The position numbers and the translations under genes are program-made. Under the pieces are notes generated by a model. It saw only the letters and a program-made list of their open reading frames with translations, ran no database searches and was not told the DNA's origin. A DNA stretch of 64,000 bases from Pantoea sp. 1.19 (GTDB lineage Bacteria; Pseudomonadota; Gammaproteobacteria; Enterobacterales; Enterobacteriaceae): assembly GCF_001922585.1 (NCBI RefSeq), contig NZ_MRBS01000010.1, forward strand, positions 1-64,000, read 5' to 3'. Below, piece by piece: positions 33,659-45,580 of the stretch (its first letter is position 1; each line of letters starts with the position of its first letter).

Positions 33659-34819
33659 CTACTCTCCCTGCTGCTGCTGAGTCTGCGGTGTGGCCGCGGC
33701 GGACGGCTGTGCCAGCAGGTTACGCACCCGGGTTTGCATCAGTTTGTCCAGCAGCGGCTGACTGCTCAGTGAGTCGGGAACGTCCATCGAGATGTTCTGC
33801 TCGCTTAGCGCATCCAGTTGAGCCAGAAAAGCTTTGGTCGCTGGATCATTGGTGTCGAACCAGGCGCGTACCCAGGCAGAAACGGTATCCACTGACTGCG
33901 AGTAAATTTCATTCTGATGACGCGGGACCGCCTGCGCCGCGATCAGCAGGCGCGAGCGAATGTTCTCACGCAAATAGACATCCTGATTGGGGGCCAACAG
34001 CGGTTCGGCGGTGCTGTCGCGGCGACGGACAGTAATAAAATCATCCATAAAAGCGTGCCAGCTTTTTACCAGATTTTGCCGCCATTCGCGTAGCGAGGTG
34101 CTCAGTTCACCGCCGTCTTCATCCATTGGCGTATCATCACTGTTATTGTCCGCCAGTCGCAGATTATCGACGCCGTTGGCCAACTGGTTCAGCTTCAGAA
34201 TGATGCCGTCGTAGTCCACCTGACTGACCGCAGAGAGATCGCTGATGTCCTGGGTGAGCGCGCGGCGTACGTCAATCAGACTGGGGTCGTTCATCTCGGC
34301 GAGGCTGCTGTCGGCGCTTTTTAACAGCGCGGCAGCGGTGGTCACATCCTGATCGCTCCACAGCTTACGCCCCGCCAGTTTGACCAGGTAATCGGCCTGC
34401 GCCAGCAGCCAGGTGCGGGTATCGTTGCCGGAGAGGGTGGTCACTTTCTGATTTAACTCATCGAGCTGACGCACCAGCGCCTGCTGTTGTGACTCGGCGC
34501 TCTCCAGCGCTTTTTGCTGCGCGACCAGCCGTTCGGTGAGCTGCTGTTTTTCGCTACTGGCCTGCTGTTGCAGCGTGTTCACCTGCTGGGCAAGGGCGTC
34601 GCGTGCCGCCTCCTGCCGTGCAGACTGCTGCTGGGCATGCAGCCACAAGCCGGCTCCCACCGCCAGCGCGATGACAATCGCCACTGCGCTCAGTGCCATA
34701 CCGCGTCGGTCAGGCGATGGCGTCGCCGTGGCGCGCTCATTCGGCGTCGATGCCGCGGTGGTATTCACCTCGGCTGGGGTCTCATCAACCTTGGCGGAGG
34801 TCTCTTTTTGTTCCGTCAT
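33659..34819 (-). CDS. hemX: HemX, heme-biosynthesis-operon protein
   Basis: A 386-residue protein with a cytoplasmic N-terminus rich in Thr, Glu and Ala, one transmembrane helix ([20 protein letters not shown], about residues 41-60), a coiled coil rich in Gln/Glu/Leu (about 65-125) and a periplasmic domain. Historically annotated as a uroporphyrinogen methyltransferase without clear support. Lies between hemD and hemY. Confidence 0.92.
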   Translation of the reverse strand: MTEQKETSAKVDETPAEVNTTAASTPNERATATPSPDRRGMALSAVAIVIALAVGAGLWLHAQQQSARQEAARDALAQQVNTLQQQASSEKQQLTERLVAQQKALESAESQQQALVRQLDELNQKVTTLSGNDTRTWLLAQADYLVKLAGRKLWSDQDVTTAAALLKSADSSLAEMNDPSLIDVRRALTQDISDLSAVSQVDYDGIILKLNQLANGVDNLRLADNNSDDTPMDEDGGELSTSLREWRQNLVKSWHAFMDDFITVRRRDSTAEPLLAPNQDVYLRENIRSRLLIAAQAVPRHQNEIYSQSVDTVSAWVRAWFDTNDPATKAFLAQLDALSEQNISMDVPDSLSSQPLLDKLMQTRVRNLLAQPSAAATPQTQQQQGE

Positions 34820-34834
34820 TGGGCATTCCCGTCA

Positions 34835-35581
34835 TTAAGTTTGTAGTAACGCGCGCAGTAGCGCATCGTTATCGGCACTGTCGGCTACGACGATAGTTTG
34901 CCAGCCCAGTTCCCGGGCACGCGTAGCCAGACGTTCACTGACGACAACCAGTCGACAGCGTAGCAGCCATTCTGTCCGATCGCCGGGCGGAATGAGCGCA
35001 AAAAGCTGATGCAGCATCTCGCCGCTGGTTACAACCAGCGTATCTACCTGGCGTTCCCGCCAGCGCCGCGCCTCTTCATAACCGTTATAGGTTTTATCAC
35101 AGCGCTGATAACATTCGCAAAAATGGACGTCCGCGCCGCGAACGCGCAGCGTTTCGCCCAGCAGCTCGCGGCCGCCGTTACCGCGCAGGATCAGCGCCCG
35201 TTTACCGCTCAGCTGCTGCAGGGCCGGAAGCTGAATCAGCACGTCGCTGGTTTCCCGCTCGTGCGGCCAGGTCACCCGTTGGCCACAGGCGCTGTGCAGG
35301 GCCATCGCGGTGGTGCGTCCAATAGCATAATAGTCGACGTCGGTCGGCCAGTGCCCGCCCTGCTGCTGCAGCGTATGGTTGGCCCAGCCAATGACCTGCT
35401 GCGAGAGAACAAAAATCAGGTCACCCCTGCGCAGTTCCCGCACGTGCGCAGGCAGCATCGCCAGCTCGCGACCAGGAGCAAATTCGATCAGCGGCAGTGA
35501 CCAGCCGCGCCTGCCCAGCGCATGCAGTCGGCTGACCAGCGCATCGCCGGCAGGGGCCGGACGGGTGACCAGAATCGTCAT
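34835..35581 (-). CDS. hemD: Uroporphyrinogen-III synthase
   Basis: A 248-residue enzyme that closes and inverts ring D of hydroxymethylbilane. The sequence is divergent, as is usual for HemD, but starts [19 protein letters not shown] and carries [14 protein letters not shown] and [10 protein letters not shown]. It overlaps hemC by 4 bases and precedes hemX by 15. Confidence 0.93.
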   Translation of the reverse strand: MTILVTRPAPAGDALVSRLHALGRRGWSLPLIEFAPGRELAMLPAHVRELRRGDLIFVLSQQVIGWANHTLQQQGGHWPTDVDYYAIGRTTAMALHSACGQRVTWPHERETSDVLIQLPALQQLSGKRALILRGNGGRELLGETLRVRGADVHFCECYQRCDKTYNGYEEARRWRERQVDTLVVTSGEMLHQLFALIPPGDRTEWLLRCRLVVVSERLATRARELGWQTIVVADSADNDALLRALLQT

Positions 35582-36519
35582 ACGGGAGGGGCTCCCTGAT
35601 AGACCGCGTTTAGGATTTCGCGGGCGCCACCGGCCAGTAGCTCATCGGCGAGTGAGATGCCCATTTGCACCGCCTGATCGCGCGGTCCCCGGCGTTCACC
35701 GCGCACCATCACGCTGCCGTCGGGGCTGCCGACCAGACCGCGTAGCCACAGTTGATCGCCATCCAATTCAGCATAGCTGCCAATCGGCACCTGACAGCCG
35801 CCCTCCAGACGGGTGTTCATCGCCCGCTCAGCGCTGACCCGAACGGCGGTATCGGCATCATTTAACGCCGCCAGCAGCGCGATAGTGGCCTTGTCGTCCA
35901 GCCGGCATTCAATGCCTACCGCGCCCTGACCGACGGCGGGCAAAGAGACTTCCGGCGGCAGCGCGTGGCGGATGCGATCGGTCAACCCCAGGCGAATCAG
36001 TCCCGCGGCGGCGAGTATGATGGCGTCATACTCGCCGGCATCCAGCTTCGCGAGACGCGTGCCAACGTTGCCGCGCAGCGTGCGGATAACCAGGTCAGGT
36101 CGCCGCTCGCTGATTTGACACTGGCGACGCAGGCTCGACGTGCCGACTACGGCTCCGGCAGGCAGCGCATCAACGGAGTCGTAGTGATGGCTGACAAAGG
36201 CGTCGCGCGGATCTTCACGTTCGCAAATGGTAACCAGCCCAAGGCCTGCCGGAAAGGCGACGGGGACATCTTTCATTGAGTGCACCGCAATATCTGCGCG
36301 ATTCTCCAGCAGTGCGGTTTCCAGCTCTTTGACGAACAGGCCCTTGCCACCGACCTTGGCTAACGGCGTATCGAGGATGACATCGCCTTTGGTGACCAGC
36401 GGCACCAGCTCGACGGTCAGCCCGGGATGCGTGGCTTGCAAGCGCTGTTGAACATAGTGTGCTTGCCACAGCGCCAGCGGGCTTTGCCGTGTAGCAATTC
36501 TTAAAATTTGATTTAACAT
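35578..36519 (-). CDS. hemC: Hydroxymethylbilane synthase
   Basis: A 313-residue porphobilinogen deaminase. Substrate motifs [14 protein letters not shown] and VHSMKDVP are present, and the dipyrromethane cofactor cysteine is in [14 protein letters not shown]. First gene of hemCDXY and divergent from cyaA, as in E. coli. Confidence 0.97.
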   Translation of the reverse strand: MLNQILRIATRQSPLALWQAHYVQQRLQATHPGLTVELVPLVTKGDVILDTPLAKVGGKGLFVKELETALLENRADIAVHSMKDVPVAFPAGLGLVTICEREDPRDAFVSHHYDSVDALPAGAVVGTSSLRRQCQISERRPDLVIRTLRGNVGTRLAKLDAGEYDAIILAAAGLIRLGLTDRIRHALPPEVSLPAVGQGAVGIECRLDDKATIALLAALNDADTAVRVSAERAMNTRLEGGCQVPIGSYAELDGDQLWLRGLVGSPDGSVMVRGERRGPRDQAVQMGISLADELLAGGAREILNAVYQGAPPV

Positions 36520-36682
36520 ACTGATAACCGTTTTTATCGTTTAATGATTATCCTATCATTGATACGGAATTGCATACAGCCGCCCCGCCATCAGCGCTCA
36601 CCGGGCGAACGATGGGGCAAGACTGGCGTATTTTTGTGCTAGAATCACACAGCGCATCTTTCTTTACGGTCAACCTGGCAGG

Positions 36683-36698
36683 TGTTAGATTGATCACG
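36683..36698. promoter_or_regulatory. CRP site in the cyaA control region
   Basis: TGTTA-GATTGA-TCACG matches the CRP dyad TGTGA-N6-TCACA at 8 of 10 positions and lies about 95 bases before the cyaA start. E. coli cyaA is repressed by cAMP-CRP from a near-identical site, giving negative feedback on cAMP synthesis. Confidence 0.75.
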
Positions 36699-36791
36699 TT
36701 TTCAGCCCCTATTTGCGCCACGTCAGGCTTGAGCGCCGCGCGCGCGGGTATCGGGTAGTGAGAAAATACCGGGACAATCAGGCGAAACGTC

Positions 36792-39350
36792 TTGTACCTC
36801 TATATTGAGACTTTAAAACAGAGACTGGATGCCATTAATCAGCTGCGCGTGGATCGCGCGCTGGCGGTTATGGGGCCCACAGCACAGCAGGTCTATCACC
36901 TGCTGCCTCTCTTTTTACATCATCACCATCCGCTGATGCCAGGCTACCTTGACGGTAACGTTCCTCACGGCATCAGCTTCTTCACGTCTGATGATATCCA
37001 GCGCGAGTATCTGGCCAGCCTGCCGGAGAAACCGTTCGCTTACTCTTCCGCGGCCACCTTTGGCGAACCCCCGATTACCGGCGTGTACTCTATGGGGAGC
37101 ACCTCCTCCGTTGGACAAAATTCTACCTCCGATCTCGATATCTGGGTGTGCCACCACTCATGGCTGGATAACGATGAGCGGCTGGCTCTGCAAAAAAAAT
37201 GCCATCTGCTGACCCGCTGGTGCGCGTCGCAGGGGGTTGAAGTAAGCTTTTTTCTGATTGATGAGAACCGTTTCCGTCACAATGAAAGCGGCAGCCTTGG
37301 GGGAGAGGACTGTGGCTCCACGCAGCATATGCTGCTGTTAGATGAATTCTATCGTACCGCCGTGCGCATGGCGGGCAAACGCCTGCTGTGGAGCATGGTG
37401 CCGGGCGAAGAAGAAGAGAATTACGACGATTACGTGATGTCACTGTATGCCCAGGGGGTGCTGACGCCTAACGAATGGCTGGATCTCGGCGGTCTGGGCA
37501 CGCTGTCGGCGGAAGAGTACTTTGGCGCCAGCTTATGGCAGCTGTATAAAAGCATCGACTCCCCTTACAAGGCGGTGTTGAAAACCCTGCTGCTGGAGGC
37601 ATATTCCTGGGAGTACCCCAATGCGCAGTTGCTGGCGATGGAGATCAAGCAGTGTCTCCACGATGGGGAGATCGTCTCTTACGGACTGGATCCATACTGT
37701 ATGATGCTGGAGCGGGTGACGGCCTATCTTACCAACTCCGGCGATGAGGCCCGTCTCGATCTGGTCCGCCGCTGCTTTTACATGAAGGTGCGCGAGAAAC
37801 TGTCGCTGCCTGGAGAGCCGCGCGGCTGGCGTGCGGAAATTCTGCATCAGCTGGTGCAGGAGTGGGGCTGGAGTGCGGAAAAACTGGCCATTCTTGACAG
37901 CCGCCCCGAGTGGAAAATTGAGCGGGTGCGCGAGGCGCATAACGAGCTGCTGGACGCGATGATGCAAAGCTATCGCAACCTGATTCGCTTCGCCCGTCGC
38001 AACAATTTGAGCGTCAGTGCCAGTCCGCAGGATATCGGAGTGCTGACCCGCAAGTTGTATGCGGCCTTTGAAGCGCTGCCGGGTAAAGTGACGCTGGTTA
38101 ATCCGCAGATCACCCCCGATCTGTCTGAACCGCACCTGACCTTTATTCACGTACCGGGCGGGCGGGCCAACCGCGCCGGCTGGTATTTATATAATCAGGC
38201 GCCGGATATGGCTTCGATCATCAGCCATCAGCCCCTTGAGTATAATCGCTACCTGAATAAGCTGGTGGCCTGGGCTTGGTTTAACGGCCTGCTCACGGCC
38301 AACACGCACTTACATATTAAGGGCAGCAGCGTAGTGGATCTGCCGCGTCTGGAGGAGCTGGTGAGCGACGTTTCGCACCATTTCCCGGTGCGTCTGCCGG
38401 CGCCGACGCCAAAGGCCCTTTACAGCCCGTGCGAAATCCGTCATCTGGCTATCATTGTCAATCTGGAGTACGACCCGACGGTAGCCTTCCGCAATCAGGT
38501 GGTGCACTTCGATTTCCGCAAACTGGACGTGTTCAGCTTTGGTCAGCAGCAGCAGTGCCTGGTTGGCAGCGTTGATCTTCTGTACCGCAACTCATGGAAT
38601 GAAGTTCGTACCCTGCATTTCAATGGCGAACAGGCGATGATCGAAGCACTGAAAACCATTCTGGGCAAAATGCATCAGGACGCGGCGCCGCCGGATGCGG
38701 TGGAAGTGTTCTGCTACAGCCAGCATCTGCGCGGTTTGATCCGCACCCGCGTACAGCAATTAGTGGGCGAGTGTATCGATCTGCGACTCTCCAGCACGCG
38801 ACAGGAGCCGGGACGTTTTAAAGCGGTACGGGTTGCCGGCCAGACTTGGGGATTATTCTTTGAGCGCCTCAGCGTGTCAGTGCAAAAGCTGGAAAATGCG
38901 GTCGAGTTTTATGGCGCCATTTCCAATAATAAACTGCACGGGCTGTCGATCAAGGTGGAGGCGAACCAGACCCGCCTGCCGTCGGTGGTTAACGGCTACG
39001 CCAGCGAGGGGATCATTCAGTTCTTTTTTGAGGATACGTTGGATGACCGCGGATTTAATATCTATATTCTTGACGAGAGTAACCGCGTAGAGGTTTACCA
39101 CCACTGCGAGGGCAGCAAAGAGGAACTGGTGCGTGACGTCAGTCGTTTTTACTCTTCCTCCCACGACCGCTTTACCTTTGGGACCAGCTTCGTCAACTTT
39201 AACCTGCCGCAGTTTTATCAGCTTGTTGACGCTGAAGAGGGGCAGGTGAAAGTGATCCCCTTCCGCAGTCAGGCGTTGGTGCAGCTGTGTGCGGTGTCTG
39301 ATGCTCAGCCGGCAATGTCGGATCTGGCTCAGCGCTACCACAATGTGTAA
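36792..39350 (+). CDS. cyaA: Adenylate cyclase (class I)
   Basis: An 852-residue class I adenylate cyclase making cAMP. The N-terminal catalytic half is highly conserved ([20 protein letters not shown] with the metal-binding Asp pair); the C-terminal half mediates regulation by the phosphotransferase system. Translation starts at a UUG codon (36792) giving [19 protein letters not shown], the same rare start used in E. coli, which keeps expression low. The last 20 residues differ from E. coli. Confidence 0.97.
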   Translation: MYLYIETLKQRLDAINQLRVDRALAVMGPTAQQVYHLLPLFLHHHHPLMPGYLDGNVPHGISFFTSDDIQREYLASLPEKPFAYSSAATFGEPPITGVYSMGSTSSVGQNSTSDLDIWVCHHSWLDNDERLALQKKCHLLTRWCASQGVEVSFFLIDENRFRHNESGSLGGEDCGSTQHMLLLDEFYRTAVRMAGKRLLWSMVPGEEEENYDDYVMSLYAQGVLTPNEWLDLGGLGTLSAEEYFGASLWQLYKSIDSPYKAVLKTLLLEAYSWEYPNAQLLAMEIKQCLHDGEIVSYGLDPYCMMLERVTAYLTNSGDEARLDLVRRCFYMKVREKLSLPGEPRGWRAEILHQLVQEWGWSAEKLAILDSRPEWKIERVREAHNELLDAMMQSYRNLIRFARRNNLSVSASPQDIGVLTRKLYAAFEALPGKVTLVNPQITPDLSEPHLTFIHVPGGRANRAGWYLYNQAPDMASIISHQPLEYNRYLNKLVAWAWFNGLLTANTHLHIKGSSVVDLPRLEELVSDVSHHFPVRLPAPTPKALYSPCEIRHLAIIVNLEYDPTVAFRNQVVHFDFRKLDVFSFGQQQQCLVGSVDLLYRNSWNEVRTLHFNGEQAMIEALKTILGKMHQDAAPPDAVEVFCYSQHLRGLIRTRVQQLVGECIDLRLSSTRQEPGRFKAVRVAGQTWGLFFERLSVSVQKLENAVEFYGAISNNKLHGLSIKVEANQTRLPSVVNGYASEGIIQFFFEDTLDDRGFNIYILDESNRVEVYHHCEGSKEELVRDVSRFYSSSHDRFTFGTSFVNFNLPQFYQLVDAEEGQVKVIPFRSQALVQLCAVSDAQPAMSDLAQRYHNV

Positions 39351-39400
39351 CGCCTGACGGACCTCTCGCATCGCCTGAGGCCCGTGATACGCGCTGCGGT

Positions 39401-39742
39401 TCAGGCGTCGGTTAATTCGACCTTGATTCCCGCCTGCTGACTGCAGGCCTCTTCCAGCAGTTGCCAGAAGTCAAATCCGCTGCGGTTACAAATCCAGCGG
39501 TCACCGCGCTTCTCAAAGTGATATCCGCCTTTTTTAGTGGCCAGCCACACTTCATGCAGCGGCTCCTGGCGGCTGATAACGATGGCGCTGCCATTATCAA
39601 ACTCCAGATTCATGGTACCGCCGTTAACTTCGTAATCCACGTCGAAGCGCGCCTCCTCATTGGCGGTGTTGTGACGCTCCAGTCGCGCCTCAACGGTTTC
39701 CATGATCTCATCGGCCAGTTGGTGAAATTCGCTGTCGGTCAT
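39401..39742 (-). CDS. cyaY: Frataxin-like iron-sulfur regulator CyaY
   Basis: A 113-residue frataxin homologue that binds iron and modulates IscS in Fe-S cluster assembly. An acidic helix (EFHQLADEIMETVEARLE) is followed by the beta-sheet with RQEPLHEVWLATKKGGYHFE. Two consecutive ATGs (39745 and 39742) are possible; the second has better ribosome-site spacing and aligns with the E. coli start MNDSEF. Convergent with cyaA. Confidence 0.94.
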   Translation of the reverse strand: MTDSEFHQLADEIMETVEARLERHNTANEEARFDVDYEVNGGTMNLEFDNGSAIVISRQEPLHEVWLATKKGGYHFEKRGDRWICNRSGFDFWQLLEEACSQQAGIKVELTDA

Positions 39743-39913
39743 CATTGCTTCCTTAATGGGTTTTGCAGGCAGTATACGAAGAAACCGCCGCGGATCGAAG
39801 TGGCTGGGGAGGCGAATCTTTGTCCCGACGCCGACATTGCTGCAATTCCAGTTGATTTTCAGAAGTCACCTGCGATGATAGGTCATCAGCTAAACAGGAT
39901 GAGCACGCAAAAC

Positions 39914-40117
39914 ATGAGCAAAAAAACTGGCCTTCTGGCACTGATGCTGGCCGCGTTGAGCCTGGCCGGATGTGGACTAAAGGGCCCACTCTACTTCCCG
40001 CCGGAAGAGACGCCAAAACCGCAGGTTCAGCCGCGCGCTGACGCCAGTACCGCGCAGCCGGACGACGCCAGCAAGACGCCGAAAACCGCGCAGCCTGGGA
40101 TGCAAACCGCACCCTAA
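39914..40117 (+). CDS. lptM: LPS-assembly lipoprotein LptM (YifL)
   Basis: A 67-residue lipoprotein: signal MSKKTGLLALMLAALSLAGC with lipobox LAGC, then GLKGPLYFPP, the invariant LptM core, and a Pro/Gln-rich tail. In E. coli LptM joins the LptD-LptE translocon and promotes LptD oxidative maturation. An ATG at 39899 could add five residues; the open frame to 39461 is antisense to cyaY and spurious. It sits directly before dapF. Confidence 0.93.
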   Translation: MSKKTGLLALMLAALSLAGCGLKGPLYFPPEETPKPQVQPRADASTAQPDDASKTPKTAQPGMQTAP

Positions 40118-40144
40118 ACCATGACGCACTCGGCGGAGCAGAAA

Positions 40145-40969
40145 ATGCAGTTCTCGAAAATGCACGGCCTTGGCAATGACTTTATGGTCGTTGATGCCGT
40201 GACGCAAAACGTCTATTTTTCGCCGGAGCTTATCCGTCGGCTCTCCGATCGTCACCTCGGCGTCGGCTTCGATCAGTTGCTGATCGTGGAGCCGCCTTAC
40301 GATCCCGATCTCGATTTTCATTACCGGATTTACAATGCCGACGGCAGCGAAGTGGCGCAGTGCGGCAATGGTGCGCGCTGTTTTGCCCGCTTTGTGCGGC
40401 TAAAGGGACTGACCAACAAAAGCGACATTCGGGTCAGTACGCAAAATGGCCGCATGGTGCTGAGCGTGACTCCGGATGAGCGGGTGTGTGTCAACATGGG
40501 CGAGCCGAACTTTGAGCCCGCTCAGGTGCCGTTCCGCGCCAATAAGGCGGAAAACCTCTATTTACTGCGCGTACAGGAGCAGACGCTGATGTTTGGCGTG
40601 GTGTCGATGGGCAATCCACACTGCGTCATTCAGGTTGAAAGCGTCAAAACCGCGCTGGTAGAGACCCTCGGCCCGGTGCTGGAGAGCCACGAACGTTTTC
40701 CAGAGCGGGTGAACGTCGGCTTTATGGAGGTGGTTAGCGCGGAGCACATTCGGCTGCGCGTGTACGAGCGCGGTGCCGGGGAGACCCAGGCCTGCGGCAG
40801 CGGTGCCTGTGCCGCGGTGGCCAGCGGCATCCAGCAGGGGCTGCTGGCAGAAAAAGTACGCGTAGATTTGCCGGGCGGTACGCTGCACATCGCCTGGCGG
40901 GGACCGGGATATCCGCTGTACATGACCGGTCCAGCCACCCACGTTTACGACGGGACGCTTCATCTATGA
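40145..40969 (+). CDS. dapF: Diaminopimelate epimerase
   Basis: A 274-residue PLP-independent epimerase of lysine and peptidoglycan synthesis. The two catalytic cysteines are in [13 protein letters not shown] and [13 protein letters not shown]. The ATG at 40145 has GGAG seven bases upstream and gives the E. coli length; the ATG at 40121 would add eight non-conserved residues. It overlaps yigA by 4 bases in the lptM-dapF-yigA-xerC-yigB-uvrD chain. Confidence 0.97.
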   Translation: MQFSKMHGLGNDFMVVDAVTQNVYFSPELIRRLSDRHLGVGFDQLLIVEPPYDPDLDFHYRIYNADGSEVAQCGNGARCFARFVRLKGLTNKSDIRVSTQNGRMVLSVTPDERVCVNMGEPNFEPAQVPFRANKAENLYLLRVQEQTLMFGVVSMGNPHCVIQVESVKTALVETLGPVLESHERFPERVNVGFMEVVSAEHIRLRVYERGAGETQACGSGACAAVASGIQQGLLAEKVRVDLPGGTLHIAWRGPGYPLYMTGPATHVYDGTLHL

Positions 40970-41661
40970 AACAGATCGGTGAACCGAGCGCCAGCGAACG
41001 GCTGCTGGACGACGACGCCGTCAGCCTTTGGCTGCAGCAACATCCGGATTTCTTTATTCGCCATGCGCGCCAGGTGGAGCAAATGCGTATTCCGCATCCG
41101 GTACGCGGCAGCGTCTCGCTGGTGGAGTGGCAACTGGCCCGCCAGCGGCATCAGATTAGCCAGCTGGAAGAGGAAATTACCCTGCTGATGGCGCACTCTG
41201 CGGCTAACCAGCGTCTGTTTGAGCAGTTGCTGACGCTGCAGGGGCGGCTGGCCACGGCCGACAGCCTGCATGATATGCTGAATCGGCTGCACCGCTGGGC
41301 ACGTGAGCTGGGCCTGGCCGGCGCTAACGTTCGGCTGTTTAACGATCGCTGGCGGCTGGGCGCTCCATCCGACTTCACGCAGCTGGCGCTGTCGCGCCAC
41401 GCCTTCGAGCCGCTGCGCATTCAGCGTTTGGGCGCACAGCCACACTTTCTGGGTGGACTGAATGGTCCGGAGCTCTTGCTACTGCTGCCGCAGGCAAAAC
41501 ATGTCGGCTCGGTGGCGATGTCGATGATGGGAGATGACGGCCTGCTGATTTTCAGCAGCCGCGATGCCCAGCATTATCAGCTGGGAATGGGCACCGATCT
41601 GCTCGACCACCTTTCCCGACTGCTGCCCCCCCTGCTGGCACGTTGGATCGAACGTGCATGA
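40966..41661 (+). CDS. yigA: DUF484 (GAF-like) protein YigA
   Basis: A 231-residue DUF484 protein of unknown function, consistently found between dapF and xerC. It has an N-terminal helical segment ([24 protein letters not shown]), a heptad-rich helix ([19 protein letters not shown]) and a GAF-like C-terminal domain. Coupled by ATGA overlaps to dapF and xerC. Confidence 0.92.
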   Translation: MKQIGEPSASERLLDDDAVSLWLQQHPDFFIRHARQVEQMRIPHPVRGSVSLVEWQLARQRHQISQLEEEITLLMAHSAANQRLFEQLLTLQGRLATADSLHDMLNRLHRWARELGLAGANVRLFNDRWRLGAPSDFTQLALSRHAFEPLRIQRLGAQPHFLGGLNGPELLLLLPQAKHVGSVAMSMMGDDGLLIFSSRDAQHYQLGMGTDLLDHLSRLLPPLLARWIERA

Positions 41662-42563
41662 GTGACGCCATACTGCTGGCCGACGTCGACGCCTTCCTGC
41701 GTTATCTGCGGGTAGAACGCCAGCTCAGCCCGCTGACGCAAAAGAATTACGCCCAGCAGCTGTCAGCGTTGTGCGCCCAGGCCGAGGCCATGGGAATCAC
41801 CGCGTGGACGCAGCTTGACGATCGCGCAGTGCGAAGCCTGGCGGCCCGCAGCCGGCGGGCCGGCCTGAAGCCGGCCAGCCTCGCTTTGCGGCTCTCGACG
41901 CTGCGTAGTTTTCTTGACTGGCAGGTGAGTCAGGGCAAACTGACCGCCAATCCGGCCAGAGGCGTCGCCACCCCGCGAGCGGCGCGGCACCTGCCAAAAA
42001 ATCTGGACGTGGATGATGTCAGTCAACTGCTGGAGATCGACGACGGCGATCCGCTGGCAATACGCGATCGTGCGATGCTGGAAGTGATGTACGGCGCCGG
42101 GCTGCGTCTGTCGGAGCTGGTAGGAATCGACACCACCCACCTGAACCTGGAGAGCGGTGAAGTGTGGGTGGTGGGGAAAGGGAGCAAAGAGCGGCGGCTG
42201 CCGATCGGCAGTACTGCGCTTAGCTGGCTGAATAAGTGGCTGGCTCTGCGCGACTTTTACGCCCCGGGCGATGAGGCGGTGTTCCTGTCCAGCCAGGGAC
42301 GGCGCATTTCCGTACGTAATGTACAGAAGCGTTTTGCGGAGTGGGGCGTTAAGCAGGGGATGAGCAGTCATATTCACCCGCACAAGCTGCGTCACTCTTT
42401 TGCTACCCACATGCTGGAATCAAGCGGGGACTTGCGCGCGGTGCAGGAGCTGTTGGGACATGCCAATCTGTCGACCACCCAGATCTATACGCATCTTGAT
42501 TTTCAACATCTGGCATCGGTGTACGATGCCGCTCACCCCCGGGCGAAGCGAGGCAAACGCTGA
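41658..42563 (+). CDS. xerC: Site-specific tyrosine recombinase XerC
   Basis: A 301-residue recombinase that with XerD resolves chromosome dimers at dif. The catalytic set is visible: Arg in [12 protein letters not shown], Lys in [10 protein letters not shown], His-x-x-Arg in [14 protein letters not shown], His in [10 protein letters not shown] and the nucleophilic Tyr in TTQIYTHLD. The ATG at 41658 overlaps the yigA stop; the earlier start at 41643 is less likely. Confidence 0.97.
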   Translation: MSDAILLADVDAFLRYLRVERQLSPLTQKNYAQQLSALCAQAEAMGITAWTQLDDRAVRSLAARSRRAGLKPASLALRLSTLRSFLDWQVSQGKLTANPARGVATPRAARHLPKNLDVDDVSQLLEIDDGDPLAIRDRAMLEVMYGAGLRLSELVGIDTTHLNLESGEVWVVGKGSKERRLPIGSTALSWLNKWLALRDFYAPGDEAVFLSSQGRRISVRNVQKRFAEWGVKQGMSSHIHPHKLRHSFATHMLESSGDLRAVQELLGHANLSTTQIYTHLDFQHLASVYDAAHPRAKRGKR

Positions 42564-43279
42564 TGAAGTTTTACCGACCGTTGCAGACCATCCAGGCGCT
42601 CACCTTCGATCTGGATGATACGCTGTACGACAATCGCGAGGTCATCCGCCAGACGACGTTGGCTTCTCATGCGTTCTTACAGGGTTATCATCCCGATTTA
42701 CGTTCGGTCACTCCGGCGGCGTATCAGCAGCAGCGCGAGGCGCTGGCGGACGCCGAGCCGGAGATTGTCCACGATGTGACCGAGTGGCGGCGTCGTACCG
42801 TGGAGCGGATCATGCAGCAAGCGGGCTTGGGTGACCGCGCTGCGCAGGTCGGCGCCCGCGAAGTGATGACGGTGTTTGCCCACTGGCGCAGCCAGATTAC
42901 TGTCCCGCCGGAGACTTTTACGACGCTGGCCGCGCTGGCCCAGCGCTGGCCGCTGGTGGCGATCACCAACGGTAATGCGGAACCGCACCGCTTTGGCCTC
43001 GGCGATACTTTTCAGTTCGTGCTGCGCGCCGGCCCGGATGGGCGAGCTAAACCCGCTGGCGATATGTTTTATCGGGCAGCGCGGCGCTTGGGTATCGATC
43101 CCGCCGGGATCCTGCACGTTGGCGATGATTTGACCACCGATGTGGCCGGTGCGCTGCGCAGCGGCGCGCAGGCGTGCTGGATCAATCTGCGTGCAGGCAA
43201 CCTGATGCGCGAGCCTGATGGCCGATTGGTGCCTCATCTCGAAATAACCCGGTTGGCATCGCTGACCGCGCTGATATAA
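42563..43279 (+). CDS. yigB: HAD-family phosphatase YigB
   Basis: A 238-residue haloacid dehalogenase-like phosphatase. The nucleophile Asp16 is in [10 protein letters not shown], motif II is AITNGN and the C-terminal motif is [14 protein letters not shown]. coli YigB dephosphorylates FMN to riboflavin in vitro. Its start shares one base with the xerC stop codon. Confidence 0.94.
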   Translation: MKFYRPLQTIQALTFDLDDTLYDNREVIRQTTLASHAFLQGYHPDLRSVTPAAYQQQREALADAEPEIVHDVTEWRRRTVERIMQQAGLGDRAAQVGAREVMTVFAHWRSQITVPPETFTTLAALAQRWPLVAITNGNAEPHRFGLGDTFQFVLRAGPDGRAKPAGDMFYRAARRLGIDPAGILHVGDDLTTDVAGALRSGAQACWINLRAGNLMREPDGRLVPHLEITRLASLTALI

Positions 43280-43299
43280 TCGTCTGGATAAATATCCAG
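43253..43299 (+). promoter_or_regulatory. uvrD promoter with LexA box
   Basis: TTGGCA (43253-43258) and TATAAT (43275-43280) are 16 bases apart. A LexA box, CTGGATAAATATCCAG (CTG-N10-CAG, 43284-43299), covers the predicted start point. This gives SOS control of uvrD independent of the upstream gene chain, as in E. coli. Confidence 0.88.
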
Positions 43300-43342
43300 T
43301 GAAGCGCCTGTGCGCTTCCTCCCAGTCAGACCAATGGTGCTT

Positions 43343-45505
43343 ATGGACGTTTCAGACCTGCTCGACGGACTCAACGATAATCAACGTGAGGCGGTGGCCG
43401 CCCCTCGCCGCAATCTGCTGGTGCTGGCCGGAGCGGGCAGCGGTAAGACCCGGGTACTGGTGCATCGGATTGCCTGGCTGATGGCGGTGGAAAACAGCTC
43501 CCCTTACTCGATCATGGCGGTGACTTTTACCAACAAAGCGGCCGCGGAGATGCGGCACCGCATTGAGCAGCTGATTGGCACCAGTCAGGGAGGAATGTGG
43601 ATTGGCACTTTCCACGGTCTCGCGCATCGCCTGTTACGTGCGCACCACCTCGATGCGGGTCTGCCGCAGGATTTTCAAATTCTCGATAGCGAAGATCAGC
43701 TGCGATTGCTCAAGCGGCTGATCAAGGCGATGAATCTGGATGAGAAGCAGTGGCCGGCGCGCCAGGCCATGTGGTACATCAATGGCAAAAAGGACGATGG
43801 ACTGCGGCCTAAGCACATTGAAAGCTATGGTAACCCGATTGAGCAAACCTGGCTGCGTATCTACCAGGCGTATCAGGAAGCCTGCGATCGCGCGGGGCTG
43901 GTGGATTTTGCCGAGCTGCTGCTGCGTGCGCACGAACTCTGGCTGAACAAGCCAGCGATTCTGCAGCACTATCGTGAACGCTTCAGTAATATTTTGGTGG
44001 ACGAGTTTCAGGATACCAATAGCATTCAATATGCATGGATTCGGCTGCTGGCGGGGGACAGTGGCAAGGTGATGATTGTCGGCGATGACGATCAGTCCAT
44101 CTACGGCTGGCGTGGTGCGCAGGTTGAAAATATTCAGCGCTTTCTGACCGATTTTCAGGGCGCCCACACCATTCGCCTGGAGCAAAACTACCGTTCTACC
44201 AGCAATATCCTGCGCGCGGCGAACACCCTGATCGCCAACAATAACGGCCGACTGGGAAAAGAGCTGTGGACCGAAGGGGGGGAGGGGGATCCGATCTCTC
44301 TGTACTGCGCCTTTAACGAACTCGATGAGGCGCGCTATGTCGTTAACCGTATTAAAGTCTGGCAGGACAACGGCGGAGCGCTGGCCGAATGCGCGATCCT
44401 CTATCGCAGTAATGCTCAGTCGCGCGTGCTGGAAGAGGCGCTGATTCAGGCCAGCATGCCCTACCGTATTTACGGCGGCATGCGCTTTTTTGAACGGCAG
44501 GAAATCAAAGATGCGCTGGCTTATCTGCGTCTGATTTCCAATCGCAATGATGATGCGGCCTTTGAGCGGGTGGTGAATACCCCGACCCGCGGCATTGGCG
44601 ATCGCACGCTGGATGTGGTGCGGCAAACCGCCCGTGAGGGACAGCTTACGCTCTGGCAATCCACCCGCAAACTGCTCCAGGAAAAAGCGCTGGCGGGCCG
44701 CACCGCCTCGGCGCTGCAGCGCTTTGTGGAGCTGGTGGATTCGCTGGCGCACGAAACGGCAGAGCTGCCGCTGCATGTCCAAACCGATCGGGTGATCAAG
44801 GATTCCGGTCTCTGGCTGATGTATGAGCAAGAGAAAGGTGAGAAGGGCCAGGCGCGGATTGAGAACCTGGAAGAACTGGTAACGGCCACCCGACAATTCA
44901 GCTATCAGGATGAGGATGAAGATCTGATGCCGCTGCAGGCCTTTCTCTCACATGCGGCGCTGGAAGCCGGAGAGGGACAGGCCGATAAGTGGCAGGATGC
45001 GGTGCAGCTGATGACCTTGCACGCCGCAAAAGGACTGGAATTCCCGCAGGTGTTTATTGTCGGAATGGAAGAGGGGATGTTCCCCAGCCAGATGTCGCTG
45101 GAAGAAGGGGGGCGACTGGAAGAGGAGCGCCGGCTTGCCTACGTTGGTCTGACGCGCGCAATGAAAAAGCTCACCCTGACATTTGCCGAAACTCGTCGCC
45201 TGTACGGCAAGGAAGTGTATCACCGTCCTTCCCGCTTTATCGGAGAGCTTCCGGAGGAGTGCGTGGAAGAGGTGCGCCTGCGCGCCAGCGTGAGTCGTCC
45301 GGTCAGTCATCAGCGCATGGGAACACCGGTGGCGGAAAATGATAGCGGCTTCCGTCTCGGGCAACGCGTGCGCCATGCGAAATTCGGTGAAGGAACTATC
45401 GTTAATCTTGAGGGCAGCGGTGAGCATAGCCGGCTACAGGTGGCATTTCAGGGACAGGGTATCAAGTGGCTGGTCGCCGCTTACGCCAGACTTGAAGCAC
45501 TGTAA
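43343..45505 (+). CDS. uvrD: DNA helicase II (UvrD)
   Basis: A 720-residue SF1A 3'-5' helicase for nucleotide-excision and mismatch repair, the same length as in E. coli. Walker A AGAGSGKT at 29-36, DEFQDTN, QNYRSTSNIL, LHAAKGLEFPQVF and the C-terminal Tudor-like segment KFGEGTIVNLEGSGEHSRLQ. The ATG at 43343 gives MDVSDLLDGLN; an earlier start at 43310 has no homology. LexA-controlled promoter just upstream. Confidence 0.97.
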   Translation: MDVSDLLDGLNDNQREAVAAPRRNLLVLAGAGSGKTRVLVHRIAWLMAVENSSPYSIMAVTFTNKAAAEMRHRIEQLIGTSQGGMWIGTFHGLAHRLLRAHHLDAGLPQDFQILDSEDQLRLLKRLIKAMNLDEKQWPARQAMWYINGKKDDGLRPKHIESYGNPIEQTWLRIYQAYQEACDRAGLVDFAELLLRAHELWLNKPAILQHYRERFSNILVDEFQDTNSIQYAWIRLLAGDSGKVMIVGDDDQSIYGWRGAQVENIQRFLTDFQGAHTIRLEQNYRSTSNILRAANTLIANNNGRLGKELWTEGGEGDPISLYCAFNELDEARYVVNRIKVWQDNGGALAECAILYRSNAQSRVLEEALIQASMPYRIYGGMRFFERQEIKDALAYLRLISNRNDDAAFERVVNTPTRGIGDRTLDVVRQTAREGQLTLWQSTRKLLQEKALAGRTASALQRFVELVDSLAHETAELPLHVQTDRVIKDSGLWLMYEQEKGEKGQARIENLEELVTATRQFSYQDEDEDLMPLQAFLSHAALEAGEGQADKWQDAVQLMTLHAAKGLEFPQVFIVGMEEGMFPSQMSLEEGGRLEEERRLAYVGLTRAMKKLTLTFAETRRLYGKEVYHRPSRFIGELPEECVEEVRLRASVSRPVSHQRMGTPVAENDSGFRLGQRVRHAKFGEGTIVNLEGSGEHSRLQVAFQGQGIKWLVAAYARLEAL

Positions 45506-45580
45506 TCCGGCGCCCAGTGCAGGGGGGATCGGGGCGTCAGGCAGCCCGCCGTTGCTGCGGTGAGTTCTGTTTACGGTAAC

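Noticed and set aside
43634-44896. 420-residue minus-strand ORF opposite uvrD
   Set aside because: Shadow of uvrD; UvrD motifs are intact on the plus strand.
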